Source: Byssochlamys sp. IMV 00236 (lineage: Eukaryota; Ascomycota; Eurotiomycetes; Eurotiales; Thermoascaceae). Taken from it: a stretch of 64,000 nt of DNA. Numbering within the stretch: position 1 is the stretch's first letter; each line of letters begins with the position of its first letter. The translations under genes were made by a program, and so were the position numbers. The notes beneath the pieces are model-generated. The model did no database searches, was not told the origin of the DNA, and saw only the letters and a program-made list of their open reading frames with translations. The stretch spans positions 36,525-100,524 of the forward strand of contig MSJH02000680.1 of the NCBI GenBank assembly GCA_001931875.2, in the 5' to 3' direction. This document shows positions 37,258-49,546 of this stretch, one piece after another.

Positions 37258-38650
37258 ATGCGGCGAACGGTGAACTTGTTCGCCCTCTCTTTGGTGGCCG
37301 CTCTCGGGGCGAATGCGTATGATGCTTCGGTGTATACCTTTGACCGGCAACCGCGAGTGTCTCCTTCTCACGGAATTACTCTACCCCAAGATGCAGCAAA
37401 ATTGATCATAGAACGACGAATGATGCTCCAGGAGTCCGTGCTGGGCTCTGCAGATGATGAAGTGGTAGAATATGTGGATCAGTTTGGAGGACAACAACAA
37501 TCACTCTTTGGCTTGTCGCACGAGCACAACGATCCGCGAAGACAGCTTCTCGTCCTTGAAGGGGTGGATGATGAACTAGGTCCGTCCAATATTGACAGAA
37601 CGTGGAACGGGAGCTGTCGCTAACAGTACTTCCTTCATAGTCTCTGCTGTCCCGAACGCGGAATCAAACAAGTTCAGCGTACACCATGTTTCAGGAGGAT
37701 TTGCCAGCGATGACTCTCTAGAAACTCTCATTGGAATGAACCAAGATAAACGAGGACCATTCGTGACATGTGCATTCGATGTGAATGGCGATGGCAATGC
37801 TGAAGTTCCTGCGGAGGCCCGCGAATGTCTCTCGACGACCACCGCCTTCCCGGAAGCATTGCAAGTTTTCGGCCAGGGATCCTCACCATCGTTCCCGGTG
37901 AGAAGGGTCGAAAGTTGGAGCAAGGAAAATGGAGCAATTTCAATCCTAAGAATTACACTCCCGGTATGTCGTTTACAGACCTGGCTATATACTACTCCCC
38001 GCTAAATGTAGTGTCCTTCAATCCAGTCTCGAATGGAACGTAAAGAGAAAGCTGCGGTGTCTAACACCCTGTCGTCTCTTTTCAACAACCTATCGTCTCT
38101 GGCAGCCAAGTCGGAACAAGAGACGACCGTCCTTCTCTTGCCCCTGACGGATGTTACAACAAAGCAAAAGCGCAATGCTCGTTATGATACAAAAGAGAGC
38201 GCTCTAAAGCCAGCCGTGTCACAAGCGGCTTCGGCAAAATCCTCCTCTCTCCACGGTTCGCGGTACGAGAGCTCAGTTCCATCGACGCTGATGCCAGTCT
38301 GCTATCTTTCGGATTCTGCATGTGTTGAAGCTACGAATAACTGCTCTGGGCATGGACACTGCTACCGCAAGTATGGTTCTAAGGATGAATCCGCTCGAAG
38401 CGACTGCTATGCATGCAAATGTGTGGAAACTGTGGAGAAAGGCAAGGATGGTAGCGTAAGAACGATCCAGTGGGGTGGTCCAGCATGCCAGAAGAAGGAT
38501 GTGAGCACGCCCTTTTTCCTGCTGGCTGGCATAACACTAGCTATCGTATTCGCGATTGCCAGTGGCATCGGTATGTTGTTCAATGTAGGGCAACAGGAGC
38601 TACCTAGTGTGATTGGTGCCGGTGTTGGAGCGCCGAGGGCGCAGAGGTAG
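37258..38650 (+). CDS. Vps3844/DUF3844-like type I membrane protein
   Basis: Three exons (37258-37579, 37641-37963, 38027-38650) give 422 aa. The first intron needs the acceptor at CATAG (37640), which sits about 20 nt after a perfect GCTAAC branch point. Residues 1-20 are a signal peptide (NLFALSLVAALGANA). A lumenal region follows with VEYVDQFGGQQQSLFG and the conserved ECLSTTTAFPEALQVFG. Near the C-terminus a Cys-rich EGF-like patch (CVEATNNCSGHGHCYRK, CYACKC) precedes one transmembrane helix (FFLLAGITLAIVFAIASG) and a short cytosolic tail. This is the layout of the fungal Vps3844 domain family, assigned to the ER/vacuolar sorting route. The molecular function is not established. Confidence 0.85.
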
Positions 38651-39449
38651 ACCATTGCGAAGCTAGCTGTATAACTACCTAACTATTCGACATGCCGCCT
38701 CATGTTTGTTTATATCACTCGTCTCGTCTCGTGTTTTCCAAACCTGAGTCTTGTTTAGCAGGAGTTGCTTATGCACGAAGGCTTCTTTTCTTTTTAAGAT
38801 ATGTTCATGTTGTGCTCCCAATGCAAACGAAGAATGATGTTGGGTAGGTCCCACTTCAATAAGTACTCTTCGTATCTGACAAAAGAAAAGAAAAGCTTCA
38901 TCTTTAACAGCCTAGCAGGTTAACTGACCTTGAGCGTGACGGTTTTAAGGAGTGATTGTATGACATACTAGAATGATGATATATATACTAGAGTTGACAA
39001 GACGCGGGAATTTCGGAATACTACTGAAGCTACGCAGGTCCAGAGCCACAAGAGGAAACAGAACCCTTCATAAGGGCATTAAACGCAAAACCAACACGCG
39101 TATCAAGGACTGATATCTAGATGAAAAGCTACGGGAACGTACTAGTCCGCCCTTAGGGTGAGAATAGTCACTGCATAAAAATTTGAAAAGTAGATAAATA
39201 GCTTTCTCATGGTATGTTCGTTAAAACGCAGATATACTCCAAAGCAATAGAGAAAAAATGGAGTGTAATGGTACATAAATCCTGCATGATGTGCAACGCA
39301 GTTGCAACATGCACAGCCACTGGATGTCAAACAGGCACTCACATTCGAATATCAACATCGATTTTATAAATGGCATATGTCCCAAGAATACAATTATAGT
39401 CATGCGCACGTAGCCTCAAGTGAGATTCTGGTCCTTTGGCTCATTTAGC
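38651..39449. other. Convergent 3' intergenic region
   Basis: 799 bp between convergent genes with no supported gene. Confidence 0.45.
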
Positions 39450-40870
39450 TCAAACGGCGGAGCCTGCCTCGAGTTGTCGAGGAGTAGGCTCCTCTCTCGA
39501 TGACCTGGTATCTGCATTTGATGACAGGCGCAATCCTCTGCGAGAATGACTGGAGATAGGCGACCTAGATGAAGAGGAAGGTAACAGCGTCGAGCGAGCG
39601 GAGGTCAATATTGATCTCCATCCTGAAGTCCTCTGTCCGTGTCCGACTGTGTCGGAAGGATCAGCAGCATTGTCTGAAGGAGCAGCGAGGCGTGTTCCAA
39701 CGGGTGATCTCCTTTCCCCTTGAGACAGAGGCCCCATAGACCGACTGGGTAATACCACTCTGGGCCGAAACAAGTTCACTCTTCCACCAACGAAAACGGC
39801 CTGTGGCTGGGTGGGCGCATTTGTACGACCATGCACACGTCGACGATGTCGTGCATCTTCTTGCCCTCCTTCAGTACCTGCAGGTCTCGGTTTGGGAACA
39901 TAGTAGTCCGCTTTGCAGAGAGGACAACAGGCACGACGACTTGTCAACCATGGGTCTACACAAGAAGCATGGAATACATGTCCACACGTGAGCCCCCGAA
40001 TCTCATCGTCGTCCTCGATTAAGTCAAGACAAATAGCACAGGAATCTCCTGGATCTGGAAGTAGCTCAGCCGCAATTGCTGTTCGAATGGGATCGTCCTC
40101 GTTGTCTTCCGAGGTACGCGGTTCTTTGTTTGCAGTGTCGTCTGCGTTGGTCTGGCGAGCGTCGGCATTGGTCGACTCAAATGATCGATCGTCATGGATG
40201 GGAGGTCCTGCCTCTCCTTTTTCATCTGATTGGACCAGTATATGCTCGTTGTGTTGGACTTGTTCAATGGTACTCGATAAGTCCGAGGAAGTAGACTCTA
40301 CACGTCGATGGGTCCCGGCTGGGGCGGATGTAGTCGCTTCGGGAGAAATGGAAATTCCAACAGTGACAGCAGATATGCCATCTTCATTCTTCAGACTCTG
40401 GGGTCTACTGCTCGGTGCCGTAATTCCTCCGGCAGTCGGAAGACCTTTGTCCGCTCTCGTTGATCGCCACACTTTATATTTGACAAGGGGGAATCGCTCA
40501 TTCACTTCATCCATCGTCATTAATTTCTTCTCTCGTCGCCTCCTATGCGGCCTAGGCACACTGATTAGGTCTATAGTTTCCCCGGCTCCTTCATTGCGCA
40601 TTTGACGGTTTCGTTGGTTATAACGAAAACAATATTTGACACCGACAATGATCCTGATCGTCCGCGAGTCGCGAGTTAGAAATGAGAGGCAGGGAATTCT
40701 CTTCGAGTATCAGAAACTGACCATAGATTTGTAAAAACAACACCAAAGCCGAGAGCGACAAAGAATAATAAGGGCGAGTTGGTCGGCCCACTGTTACCAC
40801 TACCACCTCCGTTTCCCGCGGCGGAACTCGTTGCAGCCGCGCTGGAAGTAGTCGCAGAAGCTGCTGACAT
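39450..40870 (-). CDS. Membrane-anchored RING-H2 finger protein
   Basis: Two exons (40870-40722, 40653-39450) close in phase to 450 aa. The intron (GTCAGT donor, TTCTAAC branch, ATCAG acceptor) splits a Trp codon inside the membrane segment. The N-terminus is a short Ser/Ala/Gly-rich lumenal or exoplasmic stretch. One transmembrane helix lies at about 33-58 (LLFFVALGFGVVFTNLWIIV). A long acidic disordered linker leads to a RING-H2 finger at about 255-296 (CAICLDLIEDDDEI, CGHVFHASCVDPWL, CPLC). The C-terminal ~150 residues are Arg/Ser-rich. This is the architecture of a transmembrane E3 ubiquitin ligase acting on membrane proteins, similar in layout to PA-TM-RING/Tul1-like ligases but without the PA domain. 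Substrates are unknown. Confidence 0.88.
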
Positions 40871-42396
40871 CTTGGGATCACTGATGCCAGCCGTGGCGTG
40901 AGTTAAGGGCGGAGCGTCAAGTTGTATACTATAGAGCAAACGCTCGAGAAACTACTCGCCCCGATAGACACGTCTTCTCTCGTTTAGGAGACCGATAGAA
41001 AAGAATTCTCAGGACCAGTCGCTCGCCAGTTCACCGTCGGCGCTGGGGAGGGAACTGAAGCACCAAGCCAGGCTCGCCTGGTGCTTTTTTCCTTTTCGTT
41101 TTGGCAAGCAGGGCCCAAGTTTGTCAGTAGTCGTCACAAACTCTGCATGCGCACTCATTAGAGAGCGCCTGTGGACCATTCCACTGACAGCATTCGCAAC
41201 TGACAGAGAGATATTCCGCGAAATAGATAGGGCCGCGAGCGCAAACTATGAAAGGCGATTATAGTTGCCGTGCACACTAGGTAGATTGTATCTCAAAGAC
41301 GAGGACGGGATGGAGGTCACATTAGACCTGGCCACTTGGAATTGGATATAGAGACGAATGCTGGGAGCTCCGCAACTGCGAACGCTTTCGACCGGGGCAG
41401 TTGGGATATGTCGCCCGAGATCGGGAGGGGGCCGGCCCTGGCTGGTAACACGGGATAAGGCGACAAGTGCACCGGGTTGGTAGGTAGGATGAAGCGGGTA
41501 TCAGTAATGGAGATATGCTACCTCCCCGGAGGTGCCGCGATAAGTAGGAGAGCGTTGCTGATAATGGATGGCAGTTGGCAATGACAATAATGGTAGCAGA
41601 CGGGAGGAGAGTCGAGATCTCGGGGCTGACACTGCAAGTCACGAGATTGCTCCCGCGGCCGAACCTAACTAATTAATTAATGGAGGTTTAGGAGCACACG
41701 CCCTCGTTTGATTTGAACTAGGGATCTTGACCATCTGCCCCTTAACGTAGCCCTCGTTTCAGATGTCGATCGCCTGGAATAATTGGTAGGAAAAAATGTG
41801 CTTCTTGTGCGATGAACGGGTTGTTTTTGGCCAAAGATGTCCGTGACGGCCGTTTTCGTACAAAGTACGTACAGTACATACAACTAACTACACAGACTAA
41901 CTGGATGTCGTTTCGCAGCAAGGCTCTGTCGGCCATTACCTCATTCCATTAATTAATATGTCTTTCTTCAGGCCGTTTTATAGTAGTTCTTCAGTACAAG
42001 GGACTACAAAAGTACTGTACCTAGATCGATACGTACAATGACGCAAGATAGCTATTACCCCCTTGTCAGATAGGTGCACTTGTCGTATACGAAAAGAAAT
42101 TAGAACCATCTCTACACTAAATACGAAGATTTCATGGCGCATTAAGGTTGTATAGCCGAACTATTCGATGGTGGTTGTTGGCATCCTCATGGGCGTGGGT
42201 GAAGCTTAAAGGTGTGGCAGGAAATAATCATAATCCCTACCTAAGCTAAGCTAGGGTGACGTCCGCTCTTAACATCTCCAATCTAGGAGGGGATCAAAAT
42301 TGACATTGGAGATCCCTACATTGAAGGGGCTCTATCAAGCAAACCTTACGACAATTTCCTTTCGCAGATACATTATCGTATCGCTCTAAGGACACA
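40871..42396. promoter_or_regulatory. Divergent intergenic region, RING protein / cyclophilin
   Basis: 1.5 kb between divergent genes. It contains no supported gene. A tRNA-like motif near 41700 was examined and rejected. Confidence 0.45.
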
Positions 42397-43351
42397 ATGG
42401 CAGATTCGAAGCCTCCGAATCCGGTGGTCTTTTTCGACATCGCCCTCGGTGGTAAGTGACATGCATCTCTTTCTGGATTGCCTCGAAACAACGCAGAAGG
42501 GAACACACCAGCATTCAGATCTCAGTATGATGGGCAATAGTCTTCCAGCTACAGGAGGACAAGCCTTCCCACTTCCTAATCTTGATGTTTCTTTGAAACC
42601 GTGGTATCTTTTTTTTTTCTGCATCACTTTTTTATATGTATACCTGTCCACCGGATTCATCTTCGCTACTATCAATAAAATGGGACAAGATCTAACATGA
42701 AAGCCATCACTTCAGGGCAACCACTGGGCCGCATTAAGATGGAATTATTCGCCAATGTTGTCCCTCGCACCGCGGAGAATTTCCGTCAGTTCTGTACCGG
42801 CGAGACGAAGAATCCCCAAGGACAGCCACAAGGCTACAAGGGCAGTAAATTTCATCGAGTGGTATGTTCAACAGCAACGCCTTTGAAAAAAATTTACCAC
42901 GAAAAGAACAAATTTCAGTCAGGCTAATGTTACATGCACAGATCAAAGATTTCATGATCCAAGGTGGTGACTTCATCAAGGGTGATGGTACGGGCAGTGC
43001 CACGATTTACGGTACCCAAAAATTTGCAGATGAAAATTTCATCATGAAGCACGATAGCCCAGGAGTGCTCAGTATGGCTGTAAGTCAAGGAAATATCTAC
43101 CACCACCATTCCCTGGGATGCCTCTCTCTCGCGAAAGCTGGCTAACTAACACATTTCAGAACTCTGGCCCAAATACAAATGGGTGTCAGTTCTTTATAAC
43201 TACTACGCCGACTCCCTTTCTTGACAACAAACATGTTGTCTTCGGAAAAGTCATTGACGGGATGGATGTTGTCCGTATGATAGAGAATACCAGGACAACA
43301 AGAGATAAACCAAACCAGGACGTAGTTATTGTACAGTGCGGAGAAATGTGA
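42397..43351 (+). CDS. Cyclophilin, PPIase H type
   Basis: Four exons (42397-42451, 42716-42861, 42942-43079, 43160-43351) close in phase to 176 aa. The first intron is long (264 nt). The whole protein is one cyclophilin domain with the standard order: [73 protein letters not shown], and [15 protein letters not shown]. The active-site Arg ([12 protein letters not shown]), Gln, Phe and His positions are present. The start [14 protein letters not shown] and the [12 protein letters not shown] loop resemble the spliceosome-associated PPIH/CypH branch, so cytosolic or nuclear peptidyl-prolyl isomerase activity is expected. The branch assignment is inferred. Confidence 0.92.
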
Positions 43352-43618
43352 CCTTCGCTAGCTTGTGATACCGTCGAGATCTACACAGAAAGAATAAAAG
43401 AGAGCTAAAAGAAAAAGTAGCTTTATATACTATTCGCTCTATTGTTCCTGGAAGACCATCCCTAAATGATGAGGTAGCACGATATCGTATTCTGCCGTTT
43501 TCCTAACCACTCCGTTTCTTGCAGATACTCAAAACGTGGATTCTCCCACCAAGCCATCATGCAAATTCCCGAAAGAAAAGAAAATCATGTGTCACAGAGC
43601 TAACACAATGGTCGGAGC

Positions 43619-46600
43619 TTACAACTTAAACTTCTGAAGGTATTCCGTAGCCTGAGCGATGGCTTCATCCACCTTATCGACGTTTGTGCCACTGCCAATA
43701 GCAGTAGGAGCCTTACCTCCAGCCTTACCACCAACAGCTCCAGCAACAACACCAGCCCACTCATTTGGCGAGGCGCCCTGTTCGCCCAGGTTCTATCGTC
43801 AAGAATTAGTACCAATGCTTCGAAGATCGTGCTGTTCACTGAGCTTACCTTGGGGACATAGCACCCGTGAGACACCCGGCCCTGTTCAGAATCTGCAGCC
43901 AGGACATACACAGCCTTGTCTGAAAGCTTCGACTTGACATAATTGAGAGACTCGCTAACTGCCTTGGCGTTGGCGGAAATGGGGAGTCTCACAACTAGCC
44001 AAGGCTTATCCTTGTTCTCGGGATCCTGGAAGTAAGTCGTAATTGTCTCAAGCGCCTTCTTGGACTCGAGTTTCTGCTGAGCCTTCTGGCCCTCGATAAC
44101 TTGCTTGTTGATCTGGTTAAAGCGCTCGCGCAATTTCGCCTTGTGCACTGCGGATATCGAGAGCTGGCTCAGCTCAACCTGGATCTGCTTCGCTTCTTGC
44201 TCTTTCTTGGGGCCCATTTCCAGCTTATCAAGCAAGTCTACGCGCTTTTCGAACTCTTGAGCCACCCTCTGCACCTCATGAGCTTCCTCACCGGTCACGG
44301 CGATTATACGACGGATGCCTTTCGCAATACCGCTTTCTTCCAAGATGATGAGGTCCTTGATGTCTCCAGTTTTCTGCACATGGGTTCCACCGCAGAACTC
44401 GATGCTGACTTCTTCCCACCGCGGGTCCTTGACGTTCTTCAAGATCTCCTCCAACTCAACTCCCACGGAGACAACGCGGACAGGATCTGGGTACGTCTCA
44501 CCGAAGACAGCGCGAACTCCCGCGATTTCCCGAGCTGTCGCCAACGGGACTTCTTTCGAGTAGACAGCGCAATTTTGGCGGATATACTCCGTTGACTTGT
44601 CCTCAATCTTCGCCAGATCGCTGTCGGAGATGGCCGACTTATGCGAAAAGTCAAATCGTAGCTTTTCCGCCGCAACAAGCGAGCCTCTTTGCTCGATTCC
44701 ATCGCTAAGAATCGCTCTCAGGGCGAAGTTCAGGATATGCGTTCCGGTATGGTTGTTCCTGATGGGCCACCGACGAAGCTCATCGTATTCAGCAATAACC
44801 GTATCACCGAGAGAGAAAGATCCATATTTCATAGTACCAGTGTGTAGAACGTAACCGGCGTATGATTGGACATCACCGACCTCAAGCTCGGCCTTTCCAT
44901 CGATGATAATTTTGCCTGTGTCGTTTTCCTGTCCACCTTGCTCCGCGTAGAAATTTGTGCGGTCAAGGATGATACCGAGTTGTTCCCCTTCTGGTATCTC
45001 ATCCGTGGAGGAAACGAACTTCTTGGCATGGTAGATAGCCTTGATCTGGGCGCTGATGTTGCCCCTCTCAAACTTGGCACTGTCATCGGTCTTGGGTACA
45101 TCGTTCATCTTTTCCAGCTTTCCAAGGTCGTGTACGTCCAGTTTGACAGTATCAGCCGCAGCTTTCTTCTCGCCTCTGCTTGCCTCCTTGGCTTTCAGTC
45201 TCGCTTCCTCAAACTCGGCATCATCGATGCGCAAGCCGCGTTCTTCAGCCATGATTTGAGTCAGGTCCACAGGGAAGCCGAAGGTGTCGTACAGCCTCCA
45301 AACATCAGCACCGTGCAGTTTGTCCAAGCCCTTGACCTTGGCCTGCTGTGCATAGTTCTCAAACTGTCTCTCACCGCGGTCCAGAGTCTTAGCGAAGGAG
45401 ATTTCTTCTTCATCCAAGATCTCCATAACGTCAGCCTGCTTCTTCTGCAACTCCGGAAACATGCCGCCCATCTGCTCGACAACGGTGGGCACGATCTTGG
45501 AAAAGAAGCTTCCAATCTCGACTTGGAAATACTTGCGAGCAAACCGGGCTCCTCGACGAAGGACTCGACGAATCACATAACCGCGACCTTCGTTGTTTGG
45601 AGCAGCCCCGTCCGTGATGGCGATGGTCAGCGTACGGACGTGGTCCGCGATCACACGGTATGCTGTGTCGATACCGTCTGGATCCTCGGCACCGAAACGT
45701 CCCTGGTAGTCTCGTGCGCCGGTGATTTCCTGGATCTTCTTGAACAGAGGAAGGAAGACATCTGTGTCGTAGTTCGAAGACTTGTCCTGCAGTATAGAAA
45801 CCAATCTTTCGTAGCCCATTCCTGTGTCAACGTGCTTGTTGGGAAGGGGCCGCAAAGAACGGTCGGGTTCGCGGTTGTATTGGATGAAGACGTTGTTCCA
45901 GATCTCAAGAACATCAGGATCATCCTGGTTGACCAGATGTGCAGCGTTGCGTCCGCCGATGCGGTCATAGTGAATCTCACTGCAAGGACCGCAGGGACCC
46001 TGGTCACCCATTTCCCAGAAGTTATCCTTCATGTTTCCAGGAAGGATGTGGTCCTCAGCGACACCGACCGATCTCCACAGCTCTTTGGCTTCCAGGTCTG
46101 GCTCCAGGCCACCGGCTTCACTTCCTTCAAAGTACGTAACGTAGAGGCGATCCGGGTCTAAACCGTATACTTTCGTCAACAGGTCCCAGGAATACCGGAT
46201 CGCATCCTTCTTGAAGTAGTCGCCAAAACTCCAGTTACCCAACATTTCGAAGAATGTCTAGTGATAATTCCCGGTCAGCGAGTGGTTCTTCTATCAAGCT
46301 TCCTTTGTTTAGCGGGGTAACTCACATGGTGGTAGCTATCTTTCCCGACATCGTCGAGATCCTAGAACGATCAGTAAATATAGGGCACGAGAAGACTTAG
46401 CAATAAGAAGACCTACATTATGCTTTCCACCGGCACGGATGCACTGTTATAGAGTCAGCAAGAGAAGTATAATATCGAAGGGGAAAGTGGGCGCGGGGTA
46501 CCTTCTGAGAGTTGACGGCACGCTTGAGCTGCGCAAAGTCGGACTGGGGATCGACAGTTCCTAGGAAAATCGACTTGAACTGGTTCATACCAGCATTTGT

Positions 46601-46818
46601 GAAGAGCAGAGTAGGGTCCGATAGAGGGACCACCGAAGATGAAGGCACTGTATCGATGTCGCATGTCAGCAAAAAGAAGGGCAAAAAAAAGACCAGAGCA
46701 AAGGAGGGGCGAAATTGGGCGTACCGAAAGTGTGGCCATTCTTCTTGAAATAATCCAAGAAAGTCTCCCTAACTTGCCTGGCAGTCCACTCAGGACGACG
46801 CGGCAGAGTGGAAGCCAT
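43619..46818 (-). CDS. ALA1: Alanyl-tRNA synthetase
   Basis: Six exons (46818-46725, 46647-46502, 46443-46417, 46361-46326, 46257-43849, 43792-43619) close in phase to 961 aa, the usual size. Two internal exons are tiny (27 and 36 nt) and build the motif region [21 protein letters not shown]. Catalytic landmarks are [27 protein letters not shown] and [11 protein letters not shown]. The editing domain follows with the zinc-ligand histidines in [10 protein letters not shown] and the CGGTH motif, then a coiled-coil and the C-Ala domain. It charges tRNA-Ala. The frame stays open upstream to an in-frame ATG at 46968, which would add 50 residues of Arg-rich, import-like sequence. Mitochondrial and cytosolic forms from one gene are therefore likely. 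Confidence 0.96.
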
Positions 46819-47101
46819 CCTGAACAGCGCGAAAGGAACAGTCCGGTGTTGGGTTGTGCTGTTGCGGAGAAGGTGAGGATGATGGAATGTTCTGGGAATT
46901 GGCTGGGATGGCGAGAATAGGTGAGTCAAAGCCAGTTCCCCATCCTTGAGAACCCGCAGAACTCTCATCAAGCGGACCGGCCACGAGCAGAAACTCCTGC
47001 CTCGAAACACGATTGAGCAGACGCCAGAACAGAAGAGATTAGCTGCGCTTCGCGCTCTCGTCCAAAGTTTATCGCGGTCGCTCCGATTTGGGAGTCGGTT
47101 G
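46819..47101. promoter_or_regulatory. Compact divergent promoter, ALA1 / orphan
   Basis: 283 bp separate the two start codons. If the long ALA1 form (ATG 46968) is used, only 133 bp remain. Confidence 0.5.
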
Positions 47102-47767
47102 ATGGCACCGCATTTTGATCTGGGCATTCGAACTCAAGGCCAGAAACGCCCCGCGGAGAGCGACCCCGACGGCGACCAACCTTTGACCAAGAAGTTCGGG
47201 CGCCTGCACATCGGTATTGATCTATGATTTTCTGTCTTATTGAGATATCTCTATTCTGCTTGATCTGTATTAACCATATCATCTTCCACAGGGCCTCTGC
47301 AAGATTGCAATGGGTTCGGACAGGAGCACGCGCCACCGGCAGTCCGGCAGCCATCGTTGCCAAGCGACTCGATGCTGTTAGACGACACAGAGCACACGAC
47401 CTACATCTACGATTTAGAACGCGAGTTGAAAGAGATAGAAGCACAGGAGGGCTGCATCGCCTTTCTGCCGGAAATCGAGAAGCGACTGGTTTCAGTACCA
47501 AAGGCCTTACTGGCAGATTCGAAGCCGCGAAATAACGAGCTTGTGGTCTACCAAGTACCGACGTCATTGACCGTTCCCAAGGAACAGGACAGCGTTCGAA
47601 AGGCTATTATTGAATCCAGAGCAAGGGCTAGAGAAAAGCAAGCTGAGATACAAAGAAGGAATCTTCCGGAGATCCAGCGCAACTTGGCAACCGATGTTCC
47701 AAACGGCTCCTCTGGCACTGCAGCGGATGTGCCTCGAGATCCAACCGAGACGATGGATATCGATTAG
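47102..47767 (+). CDS. Conserved-looking orphan protein, 195 aa
   Basis: Two exons (47102-47213, 47292-47767) close in phase; the intron is GTATTG...CCACAG. I do not recognise the family. The N-terminus has a basic nuclear-signal-like patch (KRPAESDPDGDQPLTKKFGR). After a Pro-rich stretch there is a helical region with a strongly charged segment (YIYDLERELKEIEAQEG) and another long charged helix (SRARAREKQAEIQRRN), both with coiled-coil character. The C-terminus is acidic (ETMDID). No enzyme motif, signal peptide or membrane helix is seen. It reads as a small nuclear helical protein, which is inference. It shares a very short promoter with ALA1. Confidence 0.75.
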
Positions 47768-47917
47768 AAGTGAGATGTCACTGGGACAGACGTCTTCATA
47801 GGTAATTTCATTAATGATAGGCTGAGAGTTGTGTCCAGCACAACCTGGACATTGCAAGTCACTTTCGAGGAGTGCTCATTATCTCCTCGAAAGGAAGTGG
47901 CCACATCTCCATGGTCT

Positions 47918-48539
47918 CTAAATCTGGGGTGCTGCCCTGGGTATATAGGCTGATGGGGGTAGCACAGGTGCGGCTCCTGCTTCGGCAGTAGGACTCGCAC
48001 CGAAGGTATCTCTTGTGTACTGCTGGTTCTGCCACGCTTCTGTCTTTTCTGGCGCTAGTTGGGGTGCACTACCGTAGTTATATGCTAATGAAAGTCAGCA
48101 ATAATGTATAGCTTTCTCCTGTTGGGCAAGGTTCAGTTCACCTGGTGGTTGTGCCCCATAAGGCATTTGGGCATAGCCAACATTGGTAGCCGTATAAGTA
48201 CGCTGGTCGCGCGGATAGAACCACTGGCGCGCATGTTAGATTCTACCGCGATTTTTGAATATATATCTGCTCATATAAACTTACTCTGTGATAGGCGAGT
48301 GGAGGAAGGCCCTTTCTCATCCGTACTCGAGCATGCAAGAAACCCGCAAGAAACCAGATCAGAAGAATCAGAGCAATACCTGCAAAGATTGCCCATCGTA
48401 TAATGAGAATGGTCTAATACATGGTGAGTATTCAATCGAACCTGAGAGGAAGCATCTTGCCGTCTGTCTGTCGGTCTATACATACATCAGCTTCGCGAGC
48501 GAATTCATTGGCCTCTTGCTGCCTTTCAGAATCCGCCAT
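47918..48539 (-). CDS. RCR-family membrane protein (Congo red resistance type)
   Basis: Four exons (48539-48486, 48413-48285, 48223-48142, 48084-47918) close in phase to 143 aa. A short acidic N-terminus (ADSERQQEANEFAREAD) precedes one transmembrane helix (WAIFAGIALILLIWFLAGF). A basic juxtamembrane motif (HARVRMRKGLPPLAYHRW) follows, and then a Tyr/Pro/Gln-rich cytosolic tail with PPAYNYG and PPSAY motifs. This is the layout of the fungal RCR family (yeast Rcr1/Rcr2), in which PPxY-like tail motifs recruit Rsp5-type ubiquitin ligases. Rcr1 tempers cell-wall chitin and Rcr2 acts in endosome-vacuole traffic. Which of these roles applies cannot be told. The gene is hidden by its small exons. 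Confidence 0.85.
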
Positions 48540-49546
48540 CTCGAGTGTGTTTGATATAGTGTAGTATAAATAAAAGTTATCCCAGATAATGCTATAATCT
48601 TAAATAAAGAACGTATAAAGTGGGTTGCCAAGCACAGCTTAAAGCAGAGTCCCTGATAGAGAAAGGAAGGTAATGCAGGTCAAAATGGTAAACAATGGAG
48701 TAAGAGAACACAGGAAACGAGATTCTAGGTGACTATGTAACATATTAGTAGTCTCCCCTTCACTGTGTTTCGGCGACGAGGCTGAGTCCCAGTCTGTTGC
48801 ACGGCTGAAACGTGTAATCCGACATGAGATGCACCGGGCAAGACCCCCTTCCATTTCTGATCTGTCCTAGAAGGCAAGTATAGCATTGTTGCTTCCCAAA
48901 GGGGACAATGCAGAGACTCTGTGGCGGTTCTTAAGTGGCATCCGACCTTTTTGTAGTCTGGCGTGTCCTCAAGTCACTGCGGCAATTGCCTCTTCCTATG
49001 GTAGATAGATAGTCTAGCTGTATATAACAGTCTGGAGAGTCTCGTGATCGACACCTGAGGCAGCCACAGAAAGTCCTAGACAGGAAGAACCCGACTGGGT
49101 GGGCCGGTACCGCATTAATTGACCCAACTTCCTTGGCGGTTATTGAGATACGCATCGAGTACTACCGACTACTGACAGCCCACCGCGGAGTAAGAAGGCT
49201 AACACTCTCCTGCTTGTCCTCTCTTCTCAATAATTGCGCTTTCTTTTCTATTGCTGTTTTTAGATCCCCCCTCAAACAGCTTGATATCCAGAACACGGTA
49301 TTGGATAACGCGATTCTGGAAGTTCTGAATCACCACGGTCCGGTTGCTTTTTTTTCTCACCGTGTCTTACGGGTCTGAGTGGTGCGTAACAGTTCGCGTC
49401 ACATTGATATCGATCGGCAAGGCCCTGTCCTTTCCGGCTTCTCTTTGCGAGTACGCGTTTCCCTGCTAATCTCTCATCGCCGTCGCACAGAATCCCGGCT
49501 CCTATCCGAATCCTGACGCCTTTCTCGTCAGATCAGATCCTAGACA
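48540..49546. promoter_or_regulatory. Divergent intergenic region, RCR gene / CKS1
   Basis: 1.0 kb between divergent genes. No other gene is supported. Confidence 0.45.

Noticed and set aside
37580..37640. Apparent frameshift in the Vps3844-like gene
   Set aside because: A 61-nt intron with a GTCCGT donor, a GCTAAC branch point and a CATAG acceptor restores the frame exactly.
41690..41770. tRNA-like motif (GTTCAAATC on the minus strand)
   Set aside because: T-arm and acceptor stems do not pair, and GAGGGC occurs on both sides as a direct rather than inverted repeat. Not a tRNA.
44866..46161. Plus-strand open frame of 431 aa opposite ALA1
   Set aside because: Antisense shadow of the alanyl-tRNA synthetase.
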